Positions 1-4,573 of a DNA stretch of 5,498 nt are shown one piece after another. Where the stretch lies: contig JAOQAA010000113.1 in assembly GCA_025963815.1 (NCBI GenBank), forward strand, positions 1-5,498, read 5' to 3'. Within the stretch, counting starts at the first letter, position 1. Every line of letters begins with the position of its first letter. This DNA is from Capsulimonas sp. Lineage in GTDB: Bacteria > Armatimonadota > Armatimonadia > Armatimonadales > Capsulimonadaceae. The notes beneath the pieces are model-generated. The model made no database searches. It saw only the letters and a list, made by a program, of their open reading frames with translations, and was not told the DNA's origin. Both the position numbers and the translations under genes were made by a program.

Positions 1-211
1 CACCCCAAATGATATTCGTCGTGGGCATGGATTCGTCGTTGTCCTGATTGTATTGGAGCAAGCCCAGCGCCAGTTGCTTCATATTAGAGGCACAGGAAAT
101 CTGGCGGGCCTTTTCGCGCGCCTTGGCGAAAACGGGGAACAGGATCGCAGCGAGAATCGCAATGATTGCGATGACTACGAGCAACTCAATAAGTGTAAAG
201 CCTTTTTTCAT
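1..211 (-). CDS. Type IV pilin-like (pseudopilin) protein, prepilin-type N-terminal cleavage/methylation domain, 3' end outside window
   Basis: Only the first 70 codons are visible; the gene runs off the left edge. The protein opens with a short basic leader (MKKG) followed by [19 protein letters not shown], the class III signal of type IV pilins and pseudopilins. Prepilin peptidase would be expected to cut after Gly4 and methylate Phe5. Glu9 is the conserved +5 glutamate. Residues 5-26 form the hydrophobic membrane/assembly helix. The next stretch, [36 protein letters not shown], is typical of the large DUF1559-like / H-X9-DG pilin-like families of Armatimonadota and Planctomycetes; their C-terminal motif would lie outside the window. 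The ATG is preceded by AGGAAAGGG five bases upstream, which supports this start. It has its own promoter and LacI-type operators (see 299-386). Its role is unknown: these proteins are usually assumed to be surface or secreted filament-like proteins. Family is near certain, exact function is not. Confidence 0.93.
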   Translation of the reverse strand, partial: MKKGFTLIELLVVIAIIAILAAILFPVFAKAREKARQISCASNMKQLALGLLQYNQDNDESMPTTNIIWG

Positions 212-216
212 GATTT

Positions 217-225
217 CCCTTTCCT
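217..225 (-). promoter_or_regulatory. Ribosome binding site of the pilin-like gene
   Basis: On the minus strand AGGAAAGGG ends five bases before the ATG at 211. It is purine-rich and correctly placed, and it fixes the start of the pilin-like gene at the MKKG leader. Confidence 0.75.
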
Positions 226-247
226 GATCGTCAGCAGGATAATAGCA

Positions 248-264
248 GCGGATCTTCGATCCGC
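248..264 (-). other. Hairpin in the leader of the pilin-like gene
   Basis: A perfect 7-bp inverted repeat, GCGGATC and GATCCGC, flanks a 3-base loop (GAA in the RNA). It lies 36 bases upstream of the start codon and inside the predicted leader transcript that begins near 351. It has no U-tract and so does not look like a terminator. It may stabilise the 5' end or present the ribosome binding site, but that is inference. Confidence 0.5.
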
Positions 265-298
265 ACCGATAAGTAGACCACAATGTCGGTCAATGAAA

Positions 299-312
299 AG
301 TAACCGGTTTCA
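299..312. promoter_or_regulatory. LacI/GalR-type operator, distal copy, pilin-like gene
   Basis: The 14-mer AGTAACCGGTTTCA fits the LacI-family operator form TGnAAnCGnTTnCA, with the central CG at 305/306 and 13 of the 14 positions compatible with an nGTAACCGGTTnCA core. It lies about 40 bases downstream of the predicted transcription start. Its centre is exactly 40 bases from that of the second operator (345/346), close to four helical turns. This suits a dimer pair or looped tetramer, but the mode of binding is inferred. Confidence 0.65.
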
Positions 313-338
313 TGATGGTATTTTTGCTAGCCGTTCAA

Positions 339-352
339 TGTAACCGGTTGCA
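339..352. promoter_or_regulatory. LacI/GalR-type operator, start-site copy, pilin-like gene
   Basis: The 14-mer TGTAACCGGTTGCA is a near-perfect LacI-family palindrome with a central CG at 345/346. It begins a few bases downstream of the -10 box (358-363) and covers the predicted start at about 351, the classic place for a repressor that blocks RNA polymerase. It matches the operator at 4408-4421 in 13 of 14 bases, so the same regulator probably binds both. Confidence 0.75.
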
Positions 353-357
353 TATTG

Positions 358-386
358 ATTATAATTGATAATGTTCGTGGTGTCAA
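358..386 (-). promoter_or_regulatory. Perfect consensus sigma70-type promoter of the pilin-like gene
   Basis: Read on the minus strand, TTGACA (381-386) is followed by exactly 17 bases and TATAAT (358-363). Both hexamers and the spacer match the housekeeping sigma factor consensus without a mismatch. Upstream of the -35 box lie A/T-rich tracts (about 387-415) that could act as an UP element. The predicted start is near 351, giving a leader of about 140 nt to the ATG at 211. Such a strong promoter covered by LacI-type operators is what a repressible gene would show. Confidence 0.85.
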
Positions 387-423
387 GCGATATTTTTGCG
401 ATCTCAATTTTAATTTGGCGAGC

Positions 424-471
424 GCAAAAAAATGCAGGCGGAGGCTGCCGCCGTGAAGCCTTTTTCACGGA
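424..471 (-). terminator. Rho-independent terminator after the beta-propeller gene
   Basis: On the minus strand the last codon and stop lie in CCGTGAA, which pairs with TTCACGG six bases on. A second stem, GGCGG and CCGCC around a 6-base loop, follows and is trailed by TGCA and seven T residues (426-432). The second stem plus T-run is the likelier terminator. It separates the beta-propeller gene from the promoter of the pilin-like gene. Confidence 0.65.
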
Positions 472-1691
472 GCTATTTGTGAGCCCAATTGGTAGGCGCA
501 TATTTTTGCCGTGTAAGTCGAGCCTTGGAGCACATAGCCGTCAAGGCAGACCATGCCGTTCGCAACAGTCGCGGAGAAACCAGGGAAACCGGAATTTATC
601 TCCTTCGTCTTCCAATGAACGAGATCGAAGGCTTGCCATTGCTCCTTATCGCGCGGCATGCTGACGAGGACGGCGCTGTTCCCCACGATCGCGCAGCTGA
701 GGAAACCGTTCGGCGCTGGATATCGGCGCAGCGTCTTTCCGCTCCGAGCGTTTACTTGATAGAAGCCTGTCGTTGTCGCCAGATAAATCGCCCCGTCTCT
801 TGCCGAGATCTGGTAAACGTTGCCCAGTTTTATGCGCCACAACACGGCCCCATCCGTCTTGCCGAGCGCGTAGACATACCCGGCGCCATCGGAAATGATG
901 AGGCGGTCCTGATACGCCAAGGGCGAGCAAAAGGTAAATATGAAGTTCATCGAGAGAACGGCGGGGCCGGACACCGCTTTCATCCCTGCGGTTGGCGTGC
1001 GCCATTTCATCGCTCCATTCAAAGGGTCGAAGGCGTACGCCAGTCCAAAGTCCGAATTCAAATAGATCGAGTTGCCGTCAATCGCGGGGCGACTGGTGGG
1101 GACGCGCGGAATGCGGAATGTCGTTTCCAGCGCTTTGCTCCAAAACAAATCGCCTGTTGCGAGATCGACAGCCAGCAAATTGTCTTGCGTGCGCAAAAGC
1201 GCTCGATTCCGCCAGACCACGGGGACGCTGAGAAGCTGATTGGGCTCTCTCAGCGATGAGTTCTGGCCTGCGGAGGCGTCATATGCCCACCGAACGGCGC
1301 CGGTGGCGCTGTTCACGCAATACAATTTTCCGCCCGACGCTCCCGACGAGGCGGCGATAAGGGCAAGAAACTTTGAAACGGGAGTGACGGAGATGACATA
1401 GCGCTCTGGAGGCGTGGGATTGGAGGTAGCAGCGCTGTTTCCCGAAGGCGTTAGGGAAAAATCCCGTCTCCAAAGCTCGCGTCCCGTCCGCACCTCCAGA
1501 CCGACGATGGATGCGCCGGCACGATACAGCACGGTATCCCCGCAGAAAACGGGATGACCGATCAATCCCGCGGCGGGAACCTCCCAAAGCTTTTCCGAAT
1601 GGGGGGCCGCGCGCGTGATTGCGGAGCCAGAAAGAAAGAAAATCAGGATGAGAGAGACACGGAGAAACCGCGCTTGTGTGAATATATTCAT
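465..1691 (-). CDS. Exported PQQ/BamB-like beta-propeller repeat protein
   Basis: This 408-residue protein begins with a signal peptide: a short n-region with Arg8 and Arg11, a hydrophobic core at about 12-24 (VSLILIFFLSGSA) and a likely cut near residues 27-29. No lipobox cysteine is present. The rest consists of propeller blades of the PQQ-like/BamB type, each ending in a D/N-x-x-T/S-G-x-x-x-W-like turn: TGRELW (69-74), TGAVRW (130-135), TGDLFW (179-184), NGAMKW (225-230), DGAVLW (280-285) and a degenerate SGKTLRRY (317-324). The last blades (325-408) are divergent. These propellers usually act as scaffolds, as in BamB, or hold PQQ in dehydrogenases; no dehydrogenase signature is evident, so a scaffold or binding role is more likely. 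The ATG has no clear Shine-Dalgarno and sits 14 bases after a strong hairpin; no other in-frame start was found. It may be read from the upstream operon or from its own weak promoter. Confidence 0.85.
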   Translation of the reverse strand: MNIFTQARFLRVSLILIFFLSGSAITRAAPHSEKLWEVPAAGLIGHPVFCGDTVLYRAGASIVGLEVRTGRELWRRDFSLTPSGNSAATSNPTPPERYVISVTPVSKFLALIAASSGASGGKLYCVNSATGAVRWAYDASAGQNSSLREPNQLLSVPVVWRNRALLRTQDNLLAVDLATGDLFWSKALETTFRIPRVPTSRPAIDGNSIYLNSDFGLAYAFDPLNGAMKWRTPTAGMKAVSGPAVLSMNFIFTFCSPLAYQDRLIISDGAGYVYALGKTDGAVLWRIKLGNVYQISARDGAIYLATTTGFYQVNARSGKTLRRYPAPNGFLSCAIVGNSAVLVSMPRDKEQWQAFDLVHWKTKEINSGFPGFSATVANGMVCLDGYVLQGSTYTAKICAYQLGSQIAP

Positions 1692-1705
1692 GCTGTGAAA
1701 AGAGG

Positions 1706-1736
1706 CGCCGCAGGCGAGCGCGGGCCGCCTGCGGCG
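1706..1736 (-). other. GC-rich hairpin directly upstream of the beta-propeller gene
   Basis: CGCCGCAGGCG (1706-1716) and CGCCTGCGGCG (1726-1736) form a perfect 11-bp stem with a 9-base loop. In the minus-strand RNA it is followed by CCUCUUUUC, a mediocre U-rich stretch, and then the ATG of the beta-propeller gene 14 bases after the stem. It could be a terminator or attenuator between two secreted-protein genes, or a structure that limits ribosome access. Confidence 0.6.
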
Positions 1737-1742
1737 AAAGGA

Positions 1743-1774
1743 ATCGCTTCAGCGTCCGAACGCGCTGAAGCGAT
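1743..1774 (-). terminator. Hairpin after the secreted unknown gene, candidate terminator
   Basis: ATCGCTTCAGCG (1743-1754) and CGCTGAAGCGAT (1763-1774) form a perfect 12-bp stem with an 8-base loop, 44 bases after the stop codon at 1819. The RNA continues with UCCUUUCG, so the U-tract is poor. It may end transcription partly, or only protect the 3' end of the upstream message. Confidence 0.5.
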
Positions 1775-1818
1775 GGAGTTTATTGGGAATTTACGCGAAG
1801 ATCCTTACCCTGAAAAAT

Positions 1819-2766
1819 CTATGGGCTGCTCGCAGTTCCCAAGATAAAGCCTTCACCGCTGCCGATGGCGAGACCGTTGTTGACATTTGCCGACATCGTA
1901 ACAGCATAGCCGATGCCGTCTCCCGTAATGCCGCCGTTATTTTGGATGTAATAACTTGCCGGGAAGACACCGCTCTCCTTGTACTGCCCCAGAGAGCACT
2001 CATTGTTGTCGGAGTAGGTGAGAGCTCCACTCTGATATGTCCAGCTCCCGCCTCGGGCTCGCCCCTGCGTCGCACTGGCGTTCACGACGCCGCTGACGGA
2101 GAAGACGGAGATAATGCCGCCCATCGCCTGCGCTCCGGGGCTAGTGGAATAGAGATAAGGCTGCAGCACGGCGTTCGTGGGCAGGCTGGACCAGGGATTA
2201 CTGGAAGTTTGCGGCACGGAAATGCCGGCCGAGTTCATCGAAGTATAGGCCTTGATGTTGACGGTTCCGGTCGATGTGATCTGTCCGGAGCCGGCGGCCA
2301 CCGTATACGCGGAGGCGGAGGCGTCTGCGGTGGCCACCGTCAGGGTTCCCGAATAGCTGAACCCTTGTGTGACCGTGGACATCGGTAGCGGGTTTCCGTT
2401 GTCGTCCACCCAGCGTCCGAACGGCGTTAGCGTAACCGGAGCGTTCGACTGTATGGCCAAACCGCCGCCCATGGGTGCGGCGCCGAGACTGCCCATGATG
2501 CCGGCGAAAGCATCGGCCGAACCCGAAATCGTTCCATTGATAACCGGTCCAGTGGTGCTCGAAACCGCCAGATCGGCGGATGACGGATAGATCGCTCCTT
2601 GAGAGGTCGAACCCAGGTTCATGGCTGACGCCGTACAGGTCAATTGCCAATGTCCGGCGGCGTAAGCGGGGGAAAACGCTGCGGCGCCGACCGCAAGAAG
2701 CGCCGCCGCTCCGCGCCAGGGCGCGCGATGACGCCAGCAGAGAAATTGATAAGGTTTCATATCCAT
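1819..2766 (-). CDS. Secreted protein of unknown function, Ser/Thr/Gly/Ala-rich
   Basis: I do not recognise this 315-residue protein. It has a clear signal peptide: a basic n-region (RHRAPWR, 12-18), a hydrophobic core at about 19-31 (GAAALLAVGAAAF) and a likely cut after AYA (34-36). The mature part is rich in Ser, Thr, Gly, Ala and Asn with alternating hydrophobic residues, which suggests an all-beta extracellular protein. It contains only two cysteines after the signal peptide (Cys44 and Cys257), which could form a disulfide. There is no membrane anchor, sorting signal or catalytic motif that I can identify. Two in-frame ATG codons are possible (2766 and 2760) and neither has a strong Shine-Dalgarno; the first is kept because AGAAAGA precedes it. 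The gene lies 67 bases after the Fn3 gene with no terminator between them, so it is probably the second gene of that transcript. Confidence 0.8.
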   Translation of the reverse strand: MDMKPYQFLCWRHRAPWRGAAALLAVGAAAFSPAYAAGHWQLTCTASAMNLGSTSQGAIYPSSADLAVSSTTGPVINGTISGSADAFAGIMGSLGAAPMGGGLAIQSNAPVTLTPFGRWVDDNGNPLPMSTVTQGFSYSGTLTVATADASASAYTVAAGSGQITSTGTVNIKAYTSMNSAGISVPQTSSNPWSSLPTNAVLQPYLYSTSPGAQAMGGIISVFSVSGVVNASATQGRARGGSWTYQSGALTYSDNNECSLGQYKESGVFPASYYIQNNGGITGDGIGYAVTMSANVNNGLAIGSGEGFILGTASSP

Positions 2767-2833
2767 TCTTTCTGAATGCTCGCCTTGCGGAACTCACGGC
2801 CTTGCGCCGCTGTATTGCCGCAAAGCAATTGGG

Positions 2834-4261
2834 TCATTTCCCGTAAAAAGCATCGCCGGCGTACGCCTGCGCGGATGAGAACCCAGCGCTCGTCGAATTG
2901 TTCAGCGTCGCGGCGACCGTGACGGTTGTGGCGGGAACGGCAAATATCAGCACAATCGACTGCGGCGTGGCGAAATGGCTCTGGAAATACTGCGACGTGT
3001 ACGCGATCTGCGTTTTCGTAACACTGTTCACAGAGTCGGTCCAGGAGATGGGGGCGCCGGCCGCCGTTCCAGTCGATGTCTGCGAACCGCGCAGGTGGAT
3101 CTCGCTGGTCGTCGTCTGGATAAAGCGCGTCAGGTCCGAAGTGTCGTAGGTCGTCGTCGGCGTCACCGTCGGCGTCAATAGGGTGGCGACAATCGGGTAC
3201 TGCGCGGTCGCCAGAATCACTCCGCCCGTCGTCCCCACCTTCCCGAGGCCGGTCCCATTGCTGACTGTCGCGGAATAGTGTTTGTGTTGGTTACGGTTAA
3301 CGACATACAATGTGGGCCAGGTGGAGCCTGTCCAATGGAATGTCCACGTTCCGTTGGCGCCCCCGCCGCCGGTGGCGCTCGCCGACTGCGAGAGGGCCGT
3401 GGTGGTCGCGCCAGTAATATAGGCCCCCGCCATCACCGTCGCTCCTGAACTGCCGCTCAGCGCCGAGGTTTGCGCGGTCCCATTGGTCGTCACGACCGGC
3501 GCGTTCGCCACATGGTTCGGCGGACGCGTCATTGTCCAGAATGTGTCTTGGATTAAGGGGACAGCGCTGGCCTGGGACGACATGACGCTTTCCGTCCCGG
3601 CAGCGTTGATATAGGTGACGACATAGTAGTATGTCGTTCCGTTCGTCAGGACCGTGTCGATATAGGCGTTGGTGGCGATTGGAACGTAAGGGAAGGGAAA
3701 GACCAGAGGATTCTTGTTGATTTTCGTATATCCGCTCCCGGAAGTTGTGCTGCGATAAATGTTATAGCCCTGGCCCGCAACTGCAGTCCACGTGAGAAGC
3801 GCCTGCGTGTCTCCAGGCGCAGCCGTCAAATTGCGCGGCGCAGAGACCGTATTGGTGAAGGCGGAAGCCTGCGTGGAGTCCGGGCTTTCCCCGGAGGCGT
3901 TCGATGCGCTGACGACATAATAGTACGGCGTTCCATCGTCAAGGCCCGTATTGACAAAATTCGGAGCGGTCAGTCCGGTGATAACGTTTGCGTACGGTCC
4001 TCCCGTCGCCGGGGAGCGCTTGACGGTATAGCTGGACGCGCCAGAAACCGCCGTCCAGGCAAGACTGACCTGGCCGAGCCCGCCGGAAGCGCTGAGGCCG
4101 CTGGGAGCGGCGGGGATTTGGGCGAATGCGCCATGCGCGGCGCCTAGCGTGACCGCGAGGGCGCCGATATAGGCAAGGGAACGTCCCGAGTACAGAACCG
4201 GGACACAAGACGCTGCCCGCCAAAGGCGGCGCAGATGTGAGCGCGCATGAGATGATGACAA
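2834..4261 (-). CDS. Secreted fibronectin type III domain protein with an orphan C-terminal region
   Basis: The 475-residue product has a long basic n-region (1-28), a hydrophobic core at about 29-43 and a signal peptidase I site after AFA (45-47). Two fibronectin type III domains follow: about 50-136 (PAAPSGLSA at the start, SLAWTAVSGASSYTVKR, GLDDGTPYYYVVSASNASGES) and about 139-235 (SAPRNLTAAPG, LLTWTAVAGQGYNIYR, LTNGTTYYYVVTYINAAGTES). The typical Trp, the Y-x-V/I-x-R strand and the T-x-YYYVV strand are all visible. Residues 238-475 are Thr/Ser/Gly-rich and match no family I know. Fn3 domains in bacteria are common in extracellular carbohydrate-active enzymes and surface proteins, where they act as spacers or binding modules. 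No catalytic domain is evident here. The start is TTG, fixed by a perfect AGGAGG seven bases upstream. It is the first gene after a strong promoter with LacI-type operators and likely co-transcribes the next gene. Confidence 0.88.
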   Translation of the reverse strand: MSSSHARSHLRRLWRAASCVPVLYSGRSLAYIGALAVTLGAAHGAFAQIPAAPSGLSASGGLGQVSLAWTAVSGASSYTVKRSPATGGPYANVITGLTAPNFVNTGLDDGTPYYYVVSASNASGESPDSTQASAFTNTVSAPRNLTAAPGDTQALLTWTAVAGQGYNIYRSTTSGSGYTKINKNPLVFPFPYVPIATNAYIDTVLTNGTTYYYVVTYINAAGTESVMSSQASAVPLIQDTFWTMTRPPNHVANAPVVTTNGTAQTSALSGSSGATVMAGAYITGATTTALSQSASATGGGGANGTWTFHWTGSTWPTLYVVNRNQHKHYSATVSNGTGLGKVGTTGGVILATAQYPIVATLLTPTVTPTTTYDTSDLTRFIQTTTSEIHLRGSQTSTGTAAGAPISWTDSVNSVTKTQIAYTSQYFQSHFATPQSIVLIFAVPATTVTVAATLNNSTSAGFSSAQAYAGDAFYGK

Positions 4262-4268
4262 GACTGTT

Positions 4269-4274
4269 CCTCCT
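4269..4274 (-). promoter_or_regulatory. Perfect Shine-Dalgarno that decides the TTG start of the Fn3 gene
   Basis: On the minus strand AGGAGG stands seven bases before TTG at 4261. No ATG or GTG in the same frame has a comparable site, so the Fn3 gene most likely starts at this TTG. The long basic n-region of the signal peptide follows from that choice. Confidence 0.85.
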
Positions 4275-4310
4275 AAGGTGATCGAGATTAGAACACTTCC
4301 AGCTATTAAT

Positions 4311-4324
4311 CAGCCCGAAGGCTG
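4311..4324 (-). other. cUUCGg tetraloop hairpin in the Fn3 gene leader
   Basis: In the minus-strand RNA CAGCC and GGCUG pair around UUCG, giving a C(UUCG)G tetraloop, one of the most stable RNA loops known. It lies 49 bases upstream of the TTG start. No U-tract follows, so termination is unlikely. It may stabilise the leader or keep the ribosome site open. Confidence 0.5.
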
Positions 4325-4394
4325 CGAGCAAGCGGAACAGACGCTTTTCGCTGCAACTCACACAACGGTCCAAGCGCAATCAGCAATATATTGA

Positions 4395-4408
4395 TGTAAA
4401 CGCTTTCT
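4395..4408. promoter_or_regulatory. LacI/GalR-type operator, distal copy, Fn3 gene
   Basis: TGTAAACGCTTTCT resembles the LacI-family consensus TGnAAnCGnTTnCA, with a central CG at 4401/4402 and the final A replaced by T. It shares base 4408 with the next operator and its centre is 13 bases away. It lies within the first 20 or so transcribed bases. Confidence 0.6.
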
Positions 4409-4421
4409 GTAATCGGTTGCA
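4408..4421. promoter_or_regulatory. LacI/GalR-type operator over the start site of the Fn3 gene
   Basis: TGTAATCGGTTGCA fits TGnAAnCGnTTnCA fully, with a central CG at 4414/4415. It touches the last base of the -10 box and covers the predicted transcription start near 4414. It differs from the operator at 339-352 by a single base, in the same orientation relative to its promoter, which points to a shared repressor. Confidence 0.75.
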
Positions 4422-4449
4422 TTATAGTCTGATTGCAACAATCTGTCAA
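4421..4449 (-). promoter_or_regulatory. Perfect consensus sigma70-type promoter of the Fn3 gene
   Basis: Read on the minus strand, TTGACA (4444-4449) is followed by 17 bases and TATAAT (4421-4426), with no mismatch to consensus. Upstream is an AT-rich block with several A/T tracts, a possible UP element. The predicted start is near 4414, giving a leader of about 150 nt to the TTG at 4261. It would drive the Fn3 gene and, by read-through, the unknown secreted gene and perhaps the beta-propeller gene. Confidence 0.85.
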
Positions 4450-4518
4450 TAATTTTGATGGAAATATTGCAAATTATTTTTGATTAAGATCGTAAAATTT
4501 ATGAAATACTAATTGCGC

Positions 4519-4553
4519 ATTCTCTGTCCACATTCTTATTGCGGACAGAGAAT
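4519..4553 (-). terminator. Hairpin after the GH27 gene, candidate terminator
   Basis: ATTCTCTGTCC (4519-4529) and GGACAGAGAAT (4543-4553) make a perfect 11-bp stem with a 13-base loop, 20 bases after the GH27 stop codon. The RNA after the stem (GCGCAAUUAGUAUUU) lacks a clean U-tract, so it may be a weak intrinsic terminator or a 3' end protector. Its position between a stop codon and a new promoter supports a termination role. Confidence 0.55.
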
Positions 4554-4573
4554 ACTTGAGAAGATGCTTGTCG

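Larger units (their letters stand above)
4262..4573. other. Intergenic regulatory region between the GH27 gene and the Fn3 gene
   Basis: This stretch of about 310 bases holds no gene that I can support. From right to left it contains a perfect inverted repeat after the GH27 stop codon (4519-4553), an AT-rich block (about 4450-4515) with A/T tracts just upstream of the -35 box, a consensus promoter (4421-4449), two overlapping LacI-type operators (4395-4421), a leader of about 150 nt containing a UUCG hairpin (4311-4324), and the Shine-Dalgarno of the Fn3 gene. Confidence 0.85.

Noticed and set aside
489..1259. Open frame of 256 codons on the plus strand
   Set aside because: It lies wholly antisense to the beta-propeller gene, has no family-like motif and is Arg/Cys/His-rich as expected for a shadow frame in GC-rich DNA.
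1790..1820. Possible weak promoter for the beta-propeller gene (TTTTCA, 17 bases, TAAATT on the minus strand)
   Set aside because: Each hexamer matches consensus at only 4 of 6 positions, and it lies upstream of both hairpins. It is too weak to annotate beside the two perfect promoters in the window.
1783..2388. Open frame of 201 codons on the plus strand
   Set aside because: It is antisense to the secreted unknown gene, whose signal peptide and composition show that the minus strand is the coding one.
3155..3180. Short tandem GTCGGCGTCA-like repeat
   Set aside because: It encodes a Thr/Pro-rich segment (TPTVTPTTT) of the Fn3 protein, so it is ordinary low-complexity coding sequence.
3939..4379. 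Minus-strand open frame of 146 codons over the start of the Fn3 gene
   Set aside because: It is out of frame with the clear signal peptide and Fn3 domain and lacks a ribosome site such as the one before TTG at 4261.
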